From Oscillospiraceae bacterium (GTDB taxonomy: Bacteria > Bacillota > Clostridia > Saccharofermentanales > Fastidiosipilaceae): a DNA stretch of 53,417 bases. The stretch is taken from NCBI GenBank assembly GCA_029983685.1, contig JASBZA010000011.1, positions 1-53,417 on the forward strand, given 5' to 3'. The notes beneath the pieces are model-generated. The model was not told where the DNA came from and did no database searches. It saw nothing but the letters and a program-made list of their open reading frames with translations. This document shows positions 1 to 8,246 of this stretch, piece by piece (positions within the stretch are counted from its first letter, which is position 1; each line of letters opens with the position of its first letter). Made by a program: the position numbers and the translations under genes.

Positions 1-20
1 TAGTGAGGTTCGTAATTTAG

Positions 21-76
21 CTTGTAAACATCACAATTTAAAATGCGATTATTGTGATTGAAGTAATTTTTACAAG
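21..76. repeat. Two-tier inverted repeat
   Basis: CTTGTAAA (21-28) pairs with TTTACAAG (69-76), and inside it ATCACAAT (30-37) pairs with ATTGTGAT (51-58). Both arms are perfect 8-mers. The element could fold as a single RNA or DNA hairpin of about 56 nt. No gene on either side explains it, and it may be the end of something lying left of the window. Confidence 0.5.
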
Positions 77-155
77 CCATGTTTTTATATGAGTTTAGGT
101 GGATATGCATATATAGTCTGAATAAATTTGATTTGAAAAATCGGCAAAAAATAAA

Positions 156-186
156 GGCAGTCCTAAGACTGCCGATATTTATCTCT
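156..186 (-). terminator. Rho-independent terminator, minus strand
   Basis: A perfect 7-bp stem (156-162 with 167-173) has a 4-nt loop. Read on the minus strand it is followed by a T-rich run (TTTATTTTTT, lying at about 146-155 on the plus strand). It is the first good terminator downstream of the minus-strand toxin-antitoxin unit. It could also end a plus-strand unit lying left of the window, since the sequence on that side is also fairly T-rich. Confidence 0.5.
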
Positions 187-493
187 CTACACCTTTGCTA
201 TGGTCTTTTTTTGTTTTATTTAGTTTTATCGTCTGTCTTATGATTATTTTTGCCCTAACATAGACTTTTATCCTTGGATTGACTCTTTACTTGTTCTTTC
301 GCTTTTAGGAACTTAGAAGATAGAATACGAACATTTTTATGTTCCTTTCCGTTGTTATAAATACTTGTTTTTACTTGACCAAATATTTTAACAAAATCTC
401 ATTGTTGATTCTTTTAAGATTTCATAATCTATTTTATCTTTTTAAAATTTGTAGAGGGTATATAGATCATAGAAGTCTCTCATTCATATTGTT

Positions 494-771
494 TTACTTA
501 AATAAATCTGAGTGTGATCCAGTTCTTACTAGAGATGATACTAAAACATTTTCTATTTTTTCATATATCAACAAAAAATCGGGTTCTACATGACATTCTC
601 GAGTTCCCTTGTAATTTCCATCTAATGAATGATCTCTATATTTTCATCAAGAGTTTCATCTTTTGCTATCCTCTCAATAATATCAAAGAGTTTTTCAATA
701 TCTTTTCCTTGCTTTTTAGATTGTTTTAGGTCTTTTTTAAATCTACTTGTAAACTTTATCTTATACTTCAA
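494..771 (-). pseudogene. Frameshifted YafQ/RelE-type toxin
   Basis: Reading on the minus strand from a TTG at 771-769, overlapping the antitoxin end by 11 bases, gives KFTSRFKKDLKQSKKQGKDI and then DIIERIAKDETLDE. The next frame carries on with RDHSLDGNYKGTRECHVEPD, FLLIYEKI, and ends in LVRTGSHSDLFK and a stop at 494-496. Together these match the layout of YafQ mRNA interferases (KDYK start, DHxLxGxxxGxRECHIxPD, LLIY, RTGSHSELF end). The break lies at the T run 641-644. One extra T there would restore the frame (GAT GAA AAA TAT AGA GAT CAT). The toxin is therefore probably dead, unless the frame is restored by slippage at the A run in the mRNA or the base was lost in sequencing. Confidence 0.8.
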
Positions 772-1033
772 GGGCTTTCCTCAAGTCATCCATATTATCG
801 TAAGCTATGACCTTCTTATCTTTTGCTATCATTCTTCCTTCTTCTATAGCTTTTACGGTTTCATTATTTGGAACATCCAGTTTTAAATCAAAGGGAATGC
901 CACTTTCTCTAATCGTTGCTCTTAAAAACATGTTAATGGCAGTAGTCATATTTAAACCTAAACTAGAATAGATTTTTTCTGCTGCCTCTTTTATTTCTTT
1001 ATCTGTCCTTATATTCAAATTTGTTGTAGCCAT
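761..1033 (-). CDS. RelB/DinJ-family antitoxin
   Basis: This 90-residue protein opens with MATTNLNIRTDKEIKEAAEK, the ribbon-helix-helix start of DinJ/RelB antitoxins, followed by GLNMTTAINMFLRATIRESG, a hallmark of the family. The C-terminal half (about 50-90) is the usual toxin-binding tail. It would bind and neutralise the YafQ-like toxin encoded just downstream, and repress its own promoter. The start is fixed by AAAGGAG 8 bases upstream. The partner toxin is frameshifted, so the antitoxin is probably an orphan now. It could still act as a repressor or protect against related toxins. Confidence 0.9.
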   Translation of the reverse strand: MATTNLNIRTDKEIKEAAEKIYSSLGLNMTTAINMFLRATIRESGIPFDLKLDVPNNETVKAIEEGRMIAKDKKVIAYDNMDDLRKALEV

Positions 1034-1055
1034 TACATCATCTCCTTTTAGGATG

Positions 1056-1093
1056 ATTATATACTTTATTCGTGCAATGTCAACACAATGTCA
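1056..1093 (-). promoter_or_regulatory. Antitoxin promoter with direct-repeat operator
   Basis: On the minus strand a perfect -35 TTGACA (1078-1083) and a perfect -10 TATAAT (1056-1061) are separated by 16 bases. CAATGTCA occurs twice (1075-1082 and 1086-1093), 11 bases apart, overlapping the -35. That spacing of one helical turn suits a dimeric ribbon-helix-helix repressor, so this is the likely autoregulatory site. An outlying inverted pair, TTCGTGCAA (1069-1077) and TTGCACGAA (1134-1142), lies in the same divergent region. Confidence 0.65.
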
Positions 1094-1232
1094 TTATTCA
1101 AGTCAATTAACTAAAACTCCCACGAATTTGTTTTTGCACGAAATTGATATAAAATATATGTATTACTAATTGATGAATACTAAGATATGTATTGAAACTA
1201 TATGAAGAAGCCTTGAGCGAAGTGTAGAAATC

Positions 1233-2834
1233 ATGAATAAGTACCGAAAGCTCTCCATCGTAGAATTTCCCAAGCGTATTCTTCTAAAACGTATCTGTAT
1301 TGAACTCCTAACCTTCTTGTTCTTTTTGGTTCCCGCTTTTTTTACTCGTTGGCTAATAGACCAAAGATTGGAGCTCGGCCTGGGTATCCCTCTAGGTTTT
1401 ATCATTCCAGTTGTATTTTTTGCTCTTGCCCTCCACGCCTTTTGTTTCTACTGGGAAAAGTACCAAGGCCAGGTTTTTACTAATAATTTGCTCATGGACT
1501 ATTTCCAAAACCTAGCTAGTAAAATTGCTTCGGCTTCCATTCCGGCATATGAAAAGGAATCGAAAAGCAAAATCCTAAACATCCTAAACATGGATATTTC
1601 CTCTATCTACGTACTTTCAAGTTACCTGATTGGTATGCCGGTTAATCTAATCAAGGTGCTGGTGGTTTTTGGCCTGCTCTTTTGGGCCAATCCCTATCTG
1701 GCCTTGATTAGCCTTGTCCTAGCCCCCTTTTATCTCCTATCTACCTACCTAAACAAGGATAAACTAAGCAAACTGGTAGCTGAGGAAAGACTAGCAGCTG
1801 ATGCCACTATCCAAGATGCACAAGTTATCATTGACGACAAGAAGAGTCTTGATCTTTATGGCGCTTTCGACTACATGCTGGATAGATTTTCCTGTAAGGT
1901 AGCAGGTTGGATTCAAGCCAGAAATCACCAGCACTTCTATCTTCTTCTAACGAAGGAATTTCCCAACTTAATTACAACCCTAGTTCCCCTACTCTTCTTA
2001 ATAATTGGAGGGAATAGTGTCGTTAAGGGGCAAATGAGCTTAGGAACCCTTCTGCTTGCCCTCCAGCTGACAGGCCATATATTCGCTCCTTTGGCAGAGA
2101 TGGCTTCGCTCAAAGCCGACTTGCAAAGCCAGATGCCGGTCTTTCAGCGAGCCAGGGATTTTATGGCCTTACCAGACAAGGAAGAAGGCCTGTTCGCCGA
2201 AAAATCCCTTGACCGATCCCTCTTACTAAAGGATGCTTTTGTTTTGGGTGGCAAGGGAGAAGTCCTTTTCTCCATCGATAAGCTTCATCTACCTGGTCCA
2301 GGGCTCTACCTCCTGAAAGGTGAAAACGGAACGGGTAAGTCTAGCCTATTTAACCTGCTTTCTGGCGTCTTTGGACCAGAAAATATAAGGCCCGGCAAGA
2401 ATTTTTGCTATCAGCTGGCAGGAGAATATACTGACACCATGCGCTATATGTGTTTCCCGAATTTTATTTTTCCTGGTAGCGTAAAAGAAAACATTTGCTT
2501 TGGTAGGGAAATCGAGGCAAATCGCTTAGAAGAAATGGCCAGCCTCCTTCAATTGCCCGATATGGACAAAGAAGTCACTACGAAGCCGGAAAACCTATCC
2601 ATGGGTGAAAAGCAGAAAATCTATCTCGCAAGGACCCTACTTAGCAACAGTAATTTTATCCTCTTAGATGAGCCTAGTAGCAACCTTGATAGCGAGACTG
2701 AAGCCAGACTTGTTAAACTTCTAGACCGGATGCGTGAGGACAGCTTAATCTTTATAATAAGCCACAATAAGAATTTTGATGAAATAGCGGATGGTCAATA
2801 CATTATTAGAAATAAGACCCTTGTCGAGTTATAG
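1233..2834 (+). CDS. ABC exporter half-transporter (membrane domain plus ATPase)
   Basis: This 533-residue protein has an N-terminal membrane domain (about 1-300, hydrophobic segments near 20-40, 48-65, 130-175 and 240-290) fused to an ATPase. The ATPase shows Walker A GENGTGKSS (363-371), signature LSMGE (455-459), Walker B ILLDEP with D479-E480, and an H-loop His at about 511. It fits the ABC exporter subfamily that pumps peptides, lipids or drugs out of the cell. The substrate is unknown. The gene stands alone between the toxin-antitoxin unit and the pyr operon. No good ribosome site precedes the ATG, and it is more AT-rich than the pyr genes, which may point to transfer. A half-transporter must work as a homodimer or with a partner encoded elsewhere. 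Confidence 0.85.
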   Translation: MNKYRKLSIVEFPKRILLKRICIELLTFLFFLVPAFFTRWLIDQRLELGLGIPLGFIIPVVFFALALHAFCFYWEKYQGQVFTNNLLMDYFQNLASKIASASIPAYEKESKSKILNILNMDISSIYVLSSYLIGMPVNLIKVLVVFGLLFWANPYLALISLVLAPFYLLSTYLNKDKLSKLVAEERLAADATIQDAQVIIDDKKSLDLYGAFDYMLDRFSCKVAGWIQARNHQHFYLLLTKEFPNLITTLVPLLFLIIGGNSVVKGQMSLGTLLLALQLTGHIFAPLAEMASLKADLQSQMPVFQRARDFMALPDKEEGLFAEKSLDRSLLLKDAFVLGGKGEVLFSIDKLHLPGPGLYLLKGENGTGKSSLFNLLSGVFGPENIRPGKNFCYQLAGEYTDTMRYMCFPNFIFPGSVKENICFGREIEANRLEEMASLLQLPDMDKEVTTKPENLSMGEKQKIYLARTLLSNSNFILLDEPSSNLDSETEARLVKLLDRMREDSLIFIISHNKNFDEIADGQYIIRNKTLVEL

Positions 2835-2879
2835 TTAATTTGTGTATTACCAAGGTTACTCTTTTTTCTCTCCCACCTA

Positions 2880-2909
2880 TTGCAAAATACAGCTGATATG
2901 CGTTACACT
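2880..2909 (+). promoter_or_regulatory. Candidate promoter of the pyr operon
   Basis: TTGCAA (2880-2885) and TACACT (2904-2909) are separated by 18 bases. Transcription would start near 2916, giving a leader of about 67 nt before the pyrC ATG. The -35 hexamer TTGCAA recurs in the proposed promoters at 22318 and 26288. Confidence 0.5.
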
Positions 2910-2927
2910 ATTTCGGATAAAAATAAG

Positions 2928-2967
2928 AGCCTATTCATTAGGCTAAAAAATTTTGTGCCCGCACGGG
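2928..2967 (+). promoter_or_regulatory. pyr leader hairpins
   Basis: AGCCTA (2928-2933) pairs with TAGGCT (2939-2944) around a 5-nt loop close to the predicted 5' end. CCCG (2958-2961) and CGGG (2964-2967) could form a second small structure just before the Shine-Dalgarno AAGGG of pyrC, or the CCC could pair with that site. No PyrR-type antiterminator/terminator arrangement is seen, so any pyrimidine control would act through start-site choice or translation. This is inference. Confidence 0.35.
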
Positions 2968-2982
2968 ATAGAAGGGAAAATC

Positions 2983-4266
2983 ATGCAACTTCTTTTACAA
3001 GCTGCCCAGGTATATAGGACGAAGACCAAGCGCTTTGAGCCTTGTGATTTACTCATCCAAGACGGTTTAATCCAAGAAATTGGTTCCCGTAACGCATTTG
3101 ATTCTTTCCATGGTCCAAGCCTAAGGCTGGACCATTTTTTTGTGACGCCGGCTTTCACGGATATTCATGTCCATTTGAGGGAGCCCGGCTTTTCTTACAA
3201 AGGAACTATAGCAAGTGAGACCCGGTCGGCTTTGGCCGGAGGTTTTACCCATGTTCTTTCTATGCCTAATCTAAAGCCTGTACCGGATAACATGGATCAC
3301 CTCAAGGTACAGTTGGACTTGATTGAGCAAAACGCTGCTTGTGAGGTGACTCCCTATGCTGCCATTACAGAAGGCCAGAGGGGGGAGACTTTGGTCGATA
3401 TGAAGGCTCTGGCTCCCTATGTGGCCGGTTTTTCCGATGACGGTAGAGGTGTCCAGGACGAGGGGCTCATGCGCCAAGCTTTCCTTTTGGCCAAAGAGGC
3501 CGGTAAGCCTATCGTTTCCCACTGCGAGGTGGAGGCGCTTCTACATGGTGGTGTGATCCACGACGGCGCTTATGCCAAAGCTCACAATCTTCCCGGTATT
3601 AGTTCTGAAAGCGAATGGAAGATGGTCGAAAGAGATCTGGCCTTGGTGAGAGAAACCGGCTGTGCCTATCATGTTTGCCACGTGTCAACGAAAGAGACGG
3701 TTGACCTGGTGCGTCAAGCGAAGAAAGAGGGCCTACCGGTAACATGTGAAGTAGCACCCCATTACCTGTATTTTACGGATCTGGACCTCCAAGACCACGG
3801 CCGCTTCAAGATGAACCCGCCTATTAGAAGCCGGGAAGATCAAATTGCTCTTATCGAAGGCTTAGTAGACGGCACCATCGACTGCATCGCTACCGACCAT
3901 GCGCCTCACTCGGCCGAAGAAAAAAATCTGGGCCTAAGAGGCAGCAGCAATGGTGTGGTGGGTTTTGAGACGGCCTTTGCGGCGTCCTACACATCTCTGG
4001 TTAAGGCCGGCCATATGGATTTGGCCCAATTAATTGATTGTATGGCCATTGCACCGGGCCTTTTTGCTAAAGGTAAAGCACCCGAAATTGCCGTAGGCGA
4101 GCCCGCTAATTTGGTGGTTCTAGACCCGGAAGCTGTGGAAAAAATAGATTCTTCTAAGTTTGTTTCGGCCGGCAAGGCAACGCCCTTTGACGGGGAAATG
4201 CTCCAAGGTCAAGTTCTATATACGATTTATAAAGGAGAGATTGTATGGGAAAAAGAGAGGATATAA
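2983..4266 (+). CDS. pyrC: Dihydroorotase
   Basis: It interconverts N-carbamoyl-aspartate and dihydroorotate, the third step of UMP synthesis. The zinc-binding HVHLREPG motif is present (DIHVHLREPG), as are a second metal His in SHCE and HVCHVST, and IATDHAPH with the catalytic Asp. This is the class I (PyrC/AllB) type, and at 427 residues it matches the length of Bacillus PyrC. The frame is open from a TTG at 2953, but the ATG at 2983 is preferred because AAGGG lies 7 bases upstream and the protein then starts at the usual place (MQLLLQAAQVYRTKT). It is the first gene of the operon and overlaps carB by 22 bases. Confidence 0.95.
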   Translation: MQLLLQAAQVYRTKTKRFEPCDLLIQDGLIQEIGSRNAFDSFHGPSLRLDHFFVTPAFTDIHVHLREPGFSYKGTIASETRSALAGGFTHVLSMPNLKPVPDNMDHLKVQLDLIEQNAACEVTPYAAITEGQRGETLVDMKALAPYVAGFSDDGRGVQDEGLMRQAFLLAKEAGKPIVSHCEVEALLHGGVIHDGAYAKAHNLPGISSESEWKMVERDLALVRETGCAYHVCHVSTKETVDLVRQAKKEGLPVTCEVAPHYLYFTDLDLQDHGRFKMNPPIRSREDQIALIEGLVDGTIDCIATDHAPHSAEEKNLGLRGSSNGVVGFETAFAASYTSLVKAGHMDLAQLIDCMAIAPGLFAKGKAPEIAVGEPANLVVLDPEAVEKIDSSKFVSAGKATPFDGEMLQGQVLYTIYKGEIVWEKERI

Positions 4267-7200
4267 AAAAGATTTTAGTCATAGGGTCTGGCCCAATTGT
4301 CATAGGCCAGGCGGCTGAATTTGACTACGCCGGTACCCAGGCCTGTCTGGCTCTAAAAGAAGAGGGCTATGAAGTGGTTCTGCTTAACTCGAACCCCGCG
4401 ACTATCATGACCGATACCCGGATGGCCGATCGGGTTTACATGGAGCCCTTGACCTTGGAATATGTGGCCAAAATAATCCGGTATGAAAGGCCCGATGCGC
4501 TTCTAGCCAGTTTCGGCGGGCAAACGGCTTTAAACCTGGCCTTGCAGTTGGACCAAAAAGGCGTTTTAGACGAGTGCCGAGTGGAAATTATCGGAACAGA
4601 CCTGGAAGCCATTCGCCAGGCCGAAGACCGAGAGCTCTTCCGCGAACTTTGCGAAAAAATCGGAGAGCCTGTCCTTCCTTCACATGTGGCCTACACAGTG
4701 GATGAAGCTTTGGCCATAGCCGAAGACATTACTTATCCCATCATCTTGAGGCCGGCTTTTACGCTGGGCGGCACCGGTGGCGGTTTTGCCGATACACCGG
4801 AAGAATTGAAGGTTTTGGCCCGCCATGCTTTGGAATTATCGCCGGTTCACCAGGTCCTTATAGAGAAGAGCATTAAAGGCTACAAGGAAATTGAGTTTGA
4901 AGTGATTAGGTCCGGTAACGACACGGCCCTTACCGTCTGCGCCATGGAAAATGTAGACCCGGTAGGCGTTCATACAGGGGACTCCATCGTGGTAGCCCCG
5001 ACCATGACCTTGTCGGATGAAGCGGTTACGATGCTCCATGATTCCGCCATCCGGCTTATTCGAGCCCTCAACATCAAGGGCGGCTGCAATGTCCAGTTCG
5101 CCTTAGATCCCAACTCCTTGGATTACTACCTGATTGAGGTCAATCCCCGCCTGTCTCGTTCGTCAGCTCTGGCGTCCAAAGCCTCCGCCTACCCCATCGC
5201 CCGTGTGGCGGCCAAGATTGCGGTCGGCTTGAACTTAGAAGAGATAATAGTAGCCGGCCAGCCGGCCTCTTTCGAACCTCAGTTAGACTATATGGTGGCC
5301 AAACTCCCCCGCTTCGCTTTTGATAAATTTGAAGGAGCAGATAAGGCCTTGTCGACCCAGATGAAAGCGACCGGTGAGGTCATGAGCTTGGGGCAAGACT
5401 TCGGCGAAGCCCTTTTGAAGGGCGTCCGCTCTCTGGAAGTCGGGGCATCCTACCTGTACTTGCCGCGCTTCGACCACTGGGAGGAAAAAGACCTCTTAGA
5501 CTACGTAGAAACCCCGACCGATGACCGCGTTTTTGCCATAGCCGCCCTTTTTCGCTTGGGTGTATCGGTAGAAACTCTTCATGAGAGAACGGCTATCACG
5601 GCTTACTTCCTGGAAGAAATTAAAAAGCTGGTGGACGGCGAAAGCTTGATTGAGAAGGGCGATTTGAGTGAGACTAAATTAAGAGAACTGAAAAGCTTGG
5701 GCTATTCGGACGCTTTCATTGCCAAAAAATTGGGCAAAAAAGTCGAAGACCTTATCCGGCTCCGACAACAATACGGTATCTTCCCGGCCTATGAACGTGT
5801 CGATACGGCTGAGACGGGCTTTCCCGAACCGGTACCTTATTTTTACTCTACTTATAAGCATAGTGCAGGTGATATGCTAGAGGAGGCGCATCCGGAGTCT
5901 AAAGGACGCGTTCTGGTTTTAGGCTCGGGTCCTATCCGCATCGGTCAGGGTGTCGAATTCGACTACTCCACCGTCCATGCGGTCCAAACCCTCCAAGCCA
6001 TGGGTTATGAAGCCATCTTAATTAATAATAATCCTGAAACGGTTTCCACCGATTACACGACGGCTGACCGCCTTTATTTTGAGCCATTGACCCTGGAAGA
6101 CGTCATGAATGTCATCGAACGTGAAAAACCTCTGGGCGTTATTGTCAGTCTGGGCGGCCAAACGGCCATCAATTTAAGCCGGGGACTGACCGAGCTGGGG
6201 ATTTCCCTCATTGGTACCGATAATGATGCTATCGATAGAGCCGAAGACAGAGACCTCTTCGAACAGGTCATGCAAGAATTGGGTATTCCTCAGCCTAAGG
6301 GTCAGGCTGTGTATTCTATTGAGTCCGGCGTTGCCGTTGCCAGAAAAATCGGCTACCCGGTCCTGGTGCGGCCGAGTTTCGTACTGGGCGGCAGGGCCAT
6401 GGAAATTGTGAATTCCGAGGAAGCCATTCGCCATTACCTGCAGACCGCAGTTGAGATTGACGAAGATAAACCTGTTTTAGTCGACAAGTATATTCGAGGA
6501 ACCGAGGTTGAAGTGGATGCTATCTGCGACGGCCAGGATGTCTTCATGCCCGGGATTATGCAGCACATAGAGAAGACCGGCATCCACTCCGGCGACTCCA
6601 TCAGTGTTTTCCCCGCCTTTGGCCTATCCGATGAAGTCCGTATCAAGATTATAGGCTACACGGTGAAGTTGGGGCTTGGTTTAGGAATCCAAGGTCTTTA
6701 TAACATCCAATATATCGTAGATCCTCATGATGACGTCTATGTCATCGAGGTGAATCCCAGGTCCTCTAGAACAGTTCCCTTCCTGTCCAAGGCTTCCGGT
6801 TTTGCTATGGCCGATATGGCGACCGGAGTCATGTTGGGCCAAAGTTTGAGAGACCAGGGTATCGGCCTGGTCTGCCCCCCTCAGCCCGAACGCTGGTACG
6901 TCAAGGCTCCGGCCTTTTCGTTCGGTAAACTCCACGGTGCCGATGCGTATCTGTCTCCGGAGATGAAGTCCACCGGTGAAGCCATAGGCTATGACAAGTC
7001 TTTAAATCGTGCCCTCTATAAGGCGCTCCAGGCCTCGGGCATGAAGGTCAGTAACTACGGAACGATTTTTGTTACTGTAGCGGATTCGGATAAGGAACGG
7101 GCCCTTCCCCTGGTTCGCCGCTTCTATAAATTGGGCTTTAATATCGAAGCCACTTCGGGCACAGCTGCTTTCCTCAAAGAAAACGGTATCAAGACCCGGG

Positions 7201-7457
7201 TTAAAACCAAAATCAGCGAGGGTTCGAACGAGATTTTGGAAGCCCTCCGCCAGGGTTATGTGTCCTATGTGATTAATACCAGAGATCCGGCCAAAGACCA
7301 CAATGCCCAGTCTACCGATGGTGCCCTGATTCGTCAGACGGCGGTTGAAAACAACGTCACTATCTTCACCGCCTTAGAGACTGTGGAGGTGCTTTTGGAT
7401 GTCTTAGAAGAAATCACCATCGGCATTTCCACCATTGATGAGAAAGAGGAGGATTAG
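4245..7457 (+). CDS. carB: Carbamoyl phosphate synthase large chain
   Basis: This 1070-residue protein has the full tandem layout. A first ATP-grasp half starts at KKILVIGSGPIVIGQAAEFD (about 9-28), a second begins near 555 (VLVLGSGPIRIGQGVEFDYS), and a C-terminal MGS-like allosteric domain starts at about 935. It makes carbamoyl phosphate from bicarbonate, ATP and ammonia, the ammonia normally being passed from the glutaminase chain CarA. AAAGGAG lies before the ATG, which sits inside the pyrC end. No carA is present in this operon, so the small chain must be encoded elsewhere or the enzyme uses free ammonia. Confidence 0.96.
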   Translation: MGKREDIKKILVIGSGPIVIGQAAEFDYAGTQACLALKEEGYEVVLLNSNPATIMTDTRMADRVYMEPLTLEYVAKIIRYERPDALLASFGGQTALNLALQLDQKGVLDECRVEIIGTDLEAIRQAEDRELFRELCEKIGEPVLPSHVAYTVDEALAIAEDITYPIILRPAFTLGGTGGGFADTPEELKVLARHALELSPVHQVLIEKSIKGYKEIEFEVIRSGNDTALTVCAMENVDPVGVHTGDSIVVAPTMTLSDEAVTMLHDSAIRLIRALNIKGGCNVQFALDPNSLDYYLIEVNPRLSRSSALASKASAYPIARVAAKIAVGLNLEEIIVAGQPASFEPQLDYMVAKLPRFAFDKFEGADKALSTQMKATGEVMSLGQDFGEALLKGVRSLEVGASYLYLPRFDHWEEKDLLDYVETPTDDRVFAIAALFRLGVSVETLHERTAITAYFLEEIKKLVDGESLIEKGDLSETKLRELKSLGYSDAFIAKKLGKKVEDLIRLRQQYGIFPAYERVDTAETGFPEPVPYFYSTYKHSAGDMLEEAHPESKGRVLVLGSGPIRIGQGVEFDYSTVHAVQTLQAMGYEAILINNNPETVSTDYTTADRLYFEPLTLEDVMNVIEREKPLGVIVSLGGQTAINLSRGLTELGISLIGTDNDAIDRAEDRDLFEQVMQELGIPQPKGQAVYSIESGVAVARKIGYPVLVRPSFVLGGRAMEIVNSEEAIRHYLQTAVEIDEDKPVLVDKYIRGTEVEVDAICDGQDVFMPGIMQHIEKTGIHSGDSISVFPAFGLSDEVRIKIIGYTVKLGLGLGIQGLYNIQYIVDPHDDVYVIEVNPRSSRTVPFLSKASGFAMADMATGVMLGQSLRDQGIGLVCPPQPERWYVKAPAFSFGKLHGADAYLSPEMKSTGEAIGYDKSLNRALYKALQASGMKVSNYGTIFVTVADSDKERALPLVRRFYKLGFNIEATSGTAAFLKENGIKTRVKTKISEGSNEILEALRQGYVSYVINTRDPAKDHNAQSTDGALIRQTAVENNVTIFTALETVEVLLDVLEEITIGISTIDEKEED

Positions 7458-7460
7458 GCT

Positions 7461-8246
7461 GTGGCTTTAAAAAACTACCAAGCGAAGCTGATTCGCCACC
7501 GTAAAATTGCCCATTTAACCTATGAGCTGGTTTTGGAAGAGACCGGTATCATCCGCGGCAAGGGCGAGGACAAGGGGCCTTTCGGCGTACCTTCCCCGGG
7601 CCAATTTGTAAACTTGGTCGTGCCGGGCTTTTACCTCAGACGCCCCTTTTCCGTAGCCGACTACGCTGATGGGAAATTAGTGTTGATTTATAAGATTCTG
7701 GGACAGGGTACTAGGGCCATGGCGGACCGGCTGGAAGAAGGACAGGCCTTAAGTGTCTTGTCACCTTTGGGGAACGGTTTTACCTTAGTTGATGCGAAAA
7801 AGCCACTTCTTATAGGAGGCGGTGTAGGCCTTCCGCCTATGTACTATTTGGCCAAAGCCCTAAAGGCCAAAGGGCAAGAACCCAGAATCGCTATGGGTTT
7901 TAAAACGGCGGATGAAGTCTTCTATGAAGAAGCTTTCCGAGACCTGGGCCTGGAGGTCCAAGTAGCAACCGAAGACGGCTCTAAGGGCACCGGAGGCTTT
8001 GTGACCCAAATTTTAGAAGGTTCTTATAAAGACGGTGATTACCTCTACTGTTGTGGCCCCATGCCCATGTTAGAAGCCATTTATAAAATGGATTTAGCGC
8101 CCGGCCAATATTCTTTTGAAGAACGTATGGGCTGCGGGATGGGGGCCTGTATGGGGTGCTCTCACAAGGTAAAAAATTACCCCTTAGGCTCCAAAAGAAT
8201 TTGCAAAGAAGGACCGGTCTTTAGAACGGAGGAAATCTTATGGTAG
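7461..8246 (+). CDS. pyrK: Dihydroorotate dehydrogenase electron transfer subunit
   Basis: PyrK carries FAD and a [2Fe-2S] cluster and passes electrons from PyrD to NAD+. The 261-residue protein shows the FAD-binding LRRPFSVADY (about 59-68), a nucleotide-binding stretch LLIGGGVGLPPMYYLAKAL, and the cluster ligands in CGMGACMGCSHK with a fourth Cys in RICKEGP. The start is GTG at 7461, three bases after the carB stop, with AGGAGG (7448-7453) 7 bases upstream. It overlaps pyrD by 7 bases, which suggests translational coupling of the two subunits of the same enzyme. Confidence 0.95.
   Translation: MALKNYQAKLIRHRKIAHLTYELVLEETGIIRGKGEDKGPFGVPSPGQFVNLVVPGFYLRRPFSVADYADGKLVLIYKILGQGTRAMADRLEEGQALSVLSPLGNGFTLVDAKKPLLIGGGVGLPPMYYLAKALKAKGQEPRIAMGFKTADEVFYEEAFRDLGLEVQVATEDGSKGTGGFVTQILEGSYKDGDYLYCCGPMPMLEAIYKMDLAPGQYSFEERMGCGMGACMGCSHKVKNYPLGSKRICKEGPVFRTEEILW

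Larger units (their letters stand above)
1..493. other. AT-rich stretch without an intact gene
   Basis: No convincing protein is seen on either strand. The plus-strand open frames here and over the toxin remnant are rich in Phe, Ile and Leu, and look like chance reading of AT-rich DNA antisense to the toxin. The stretch holds the inverted repeat at 21-76, a terminator-like hairpin at 156-173, and a small hairpin GAACAT/ATGTTC at 329-344. Confidence 0.6.

Noticed and set aside
339..886. Three plus-strand open frames rich in Phe/Ile/Leu
   Set aside because: They are antisense to the toxin remnant and antitoxin, overlap one another in different frames and lack ribosome sites.
2841..2867. Terminator behind the ABC exporter
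   Set aside because: A T-run is present, but the preceding stem would need a 2-nt loop and a bulge, so the hairpin is not convincing.
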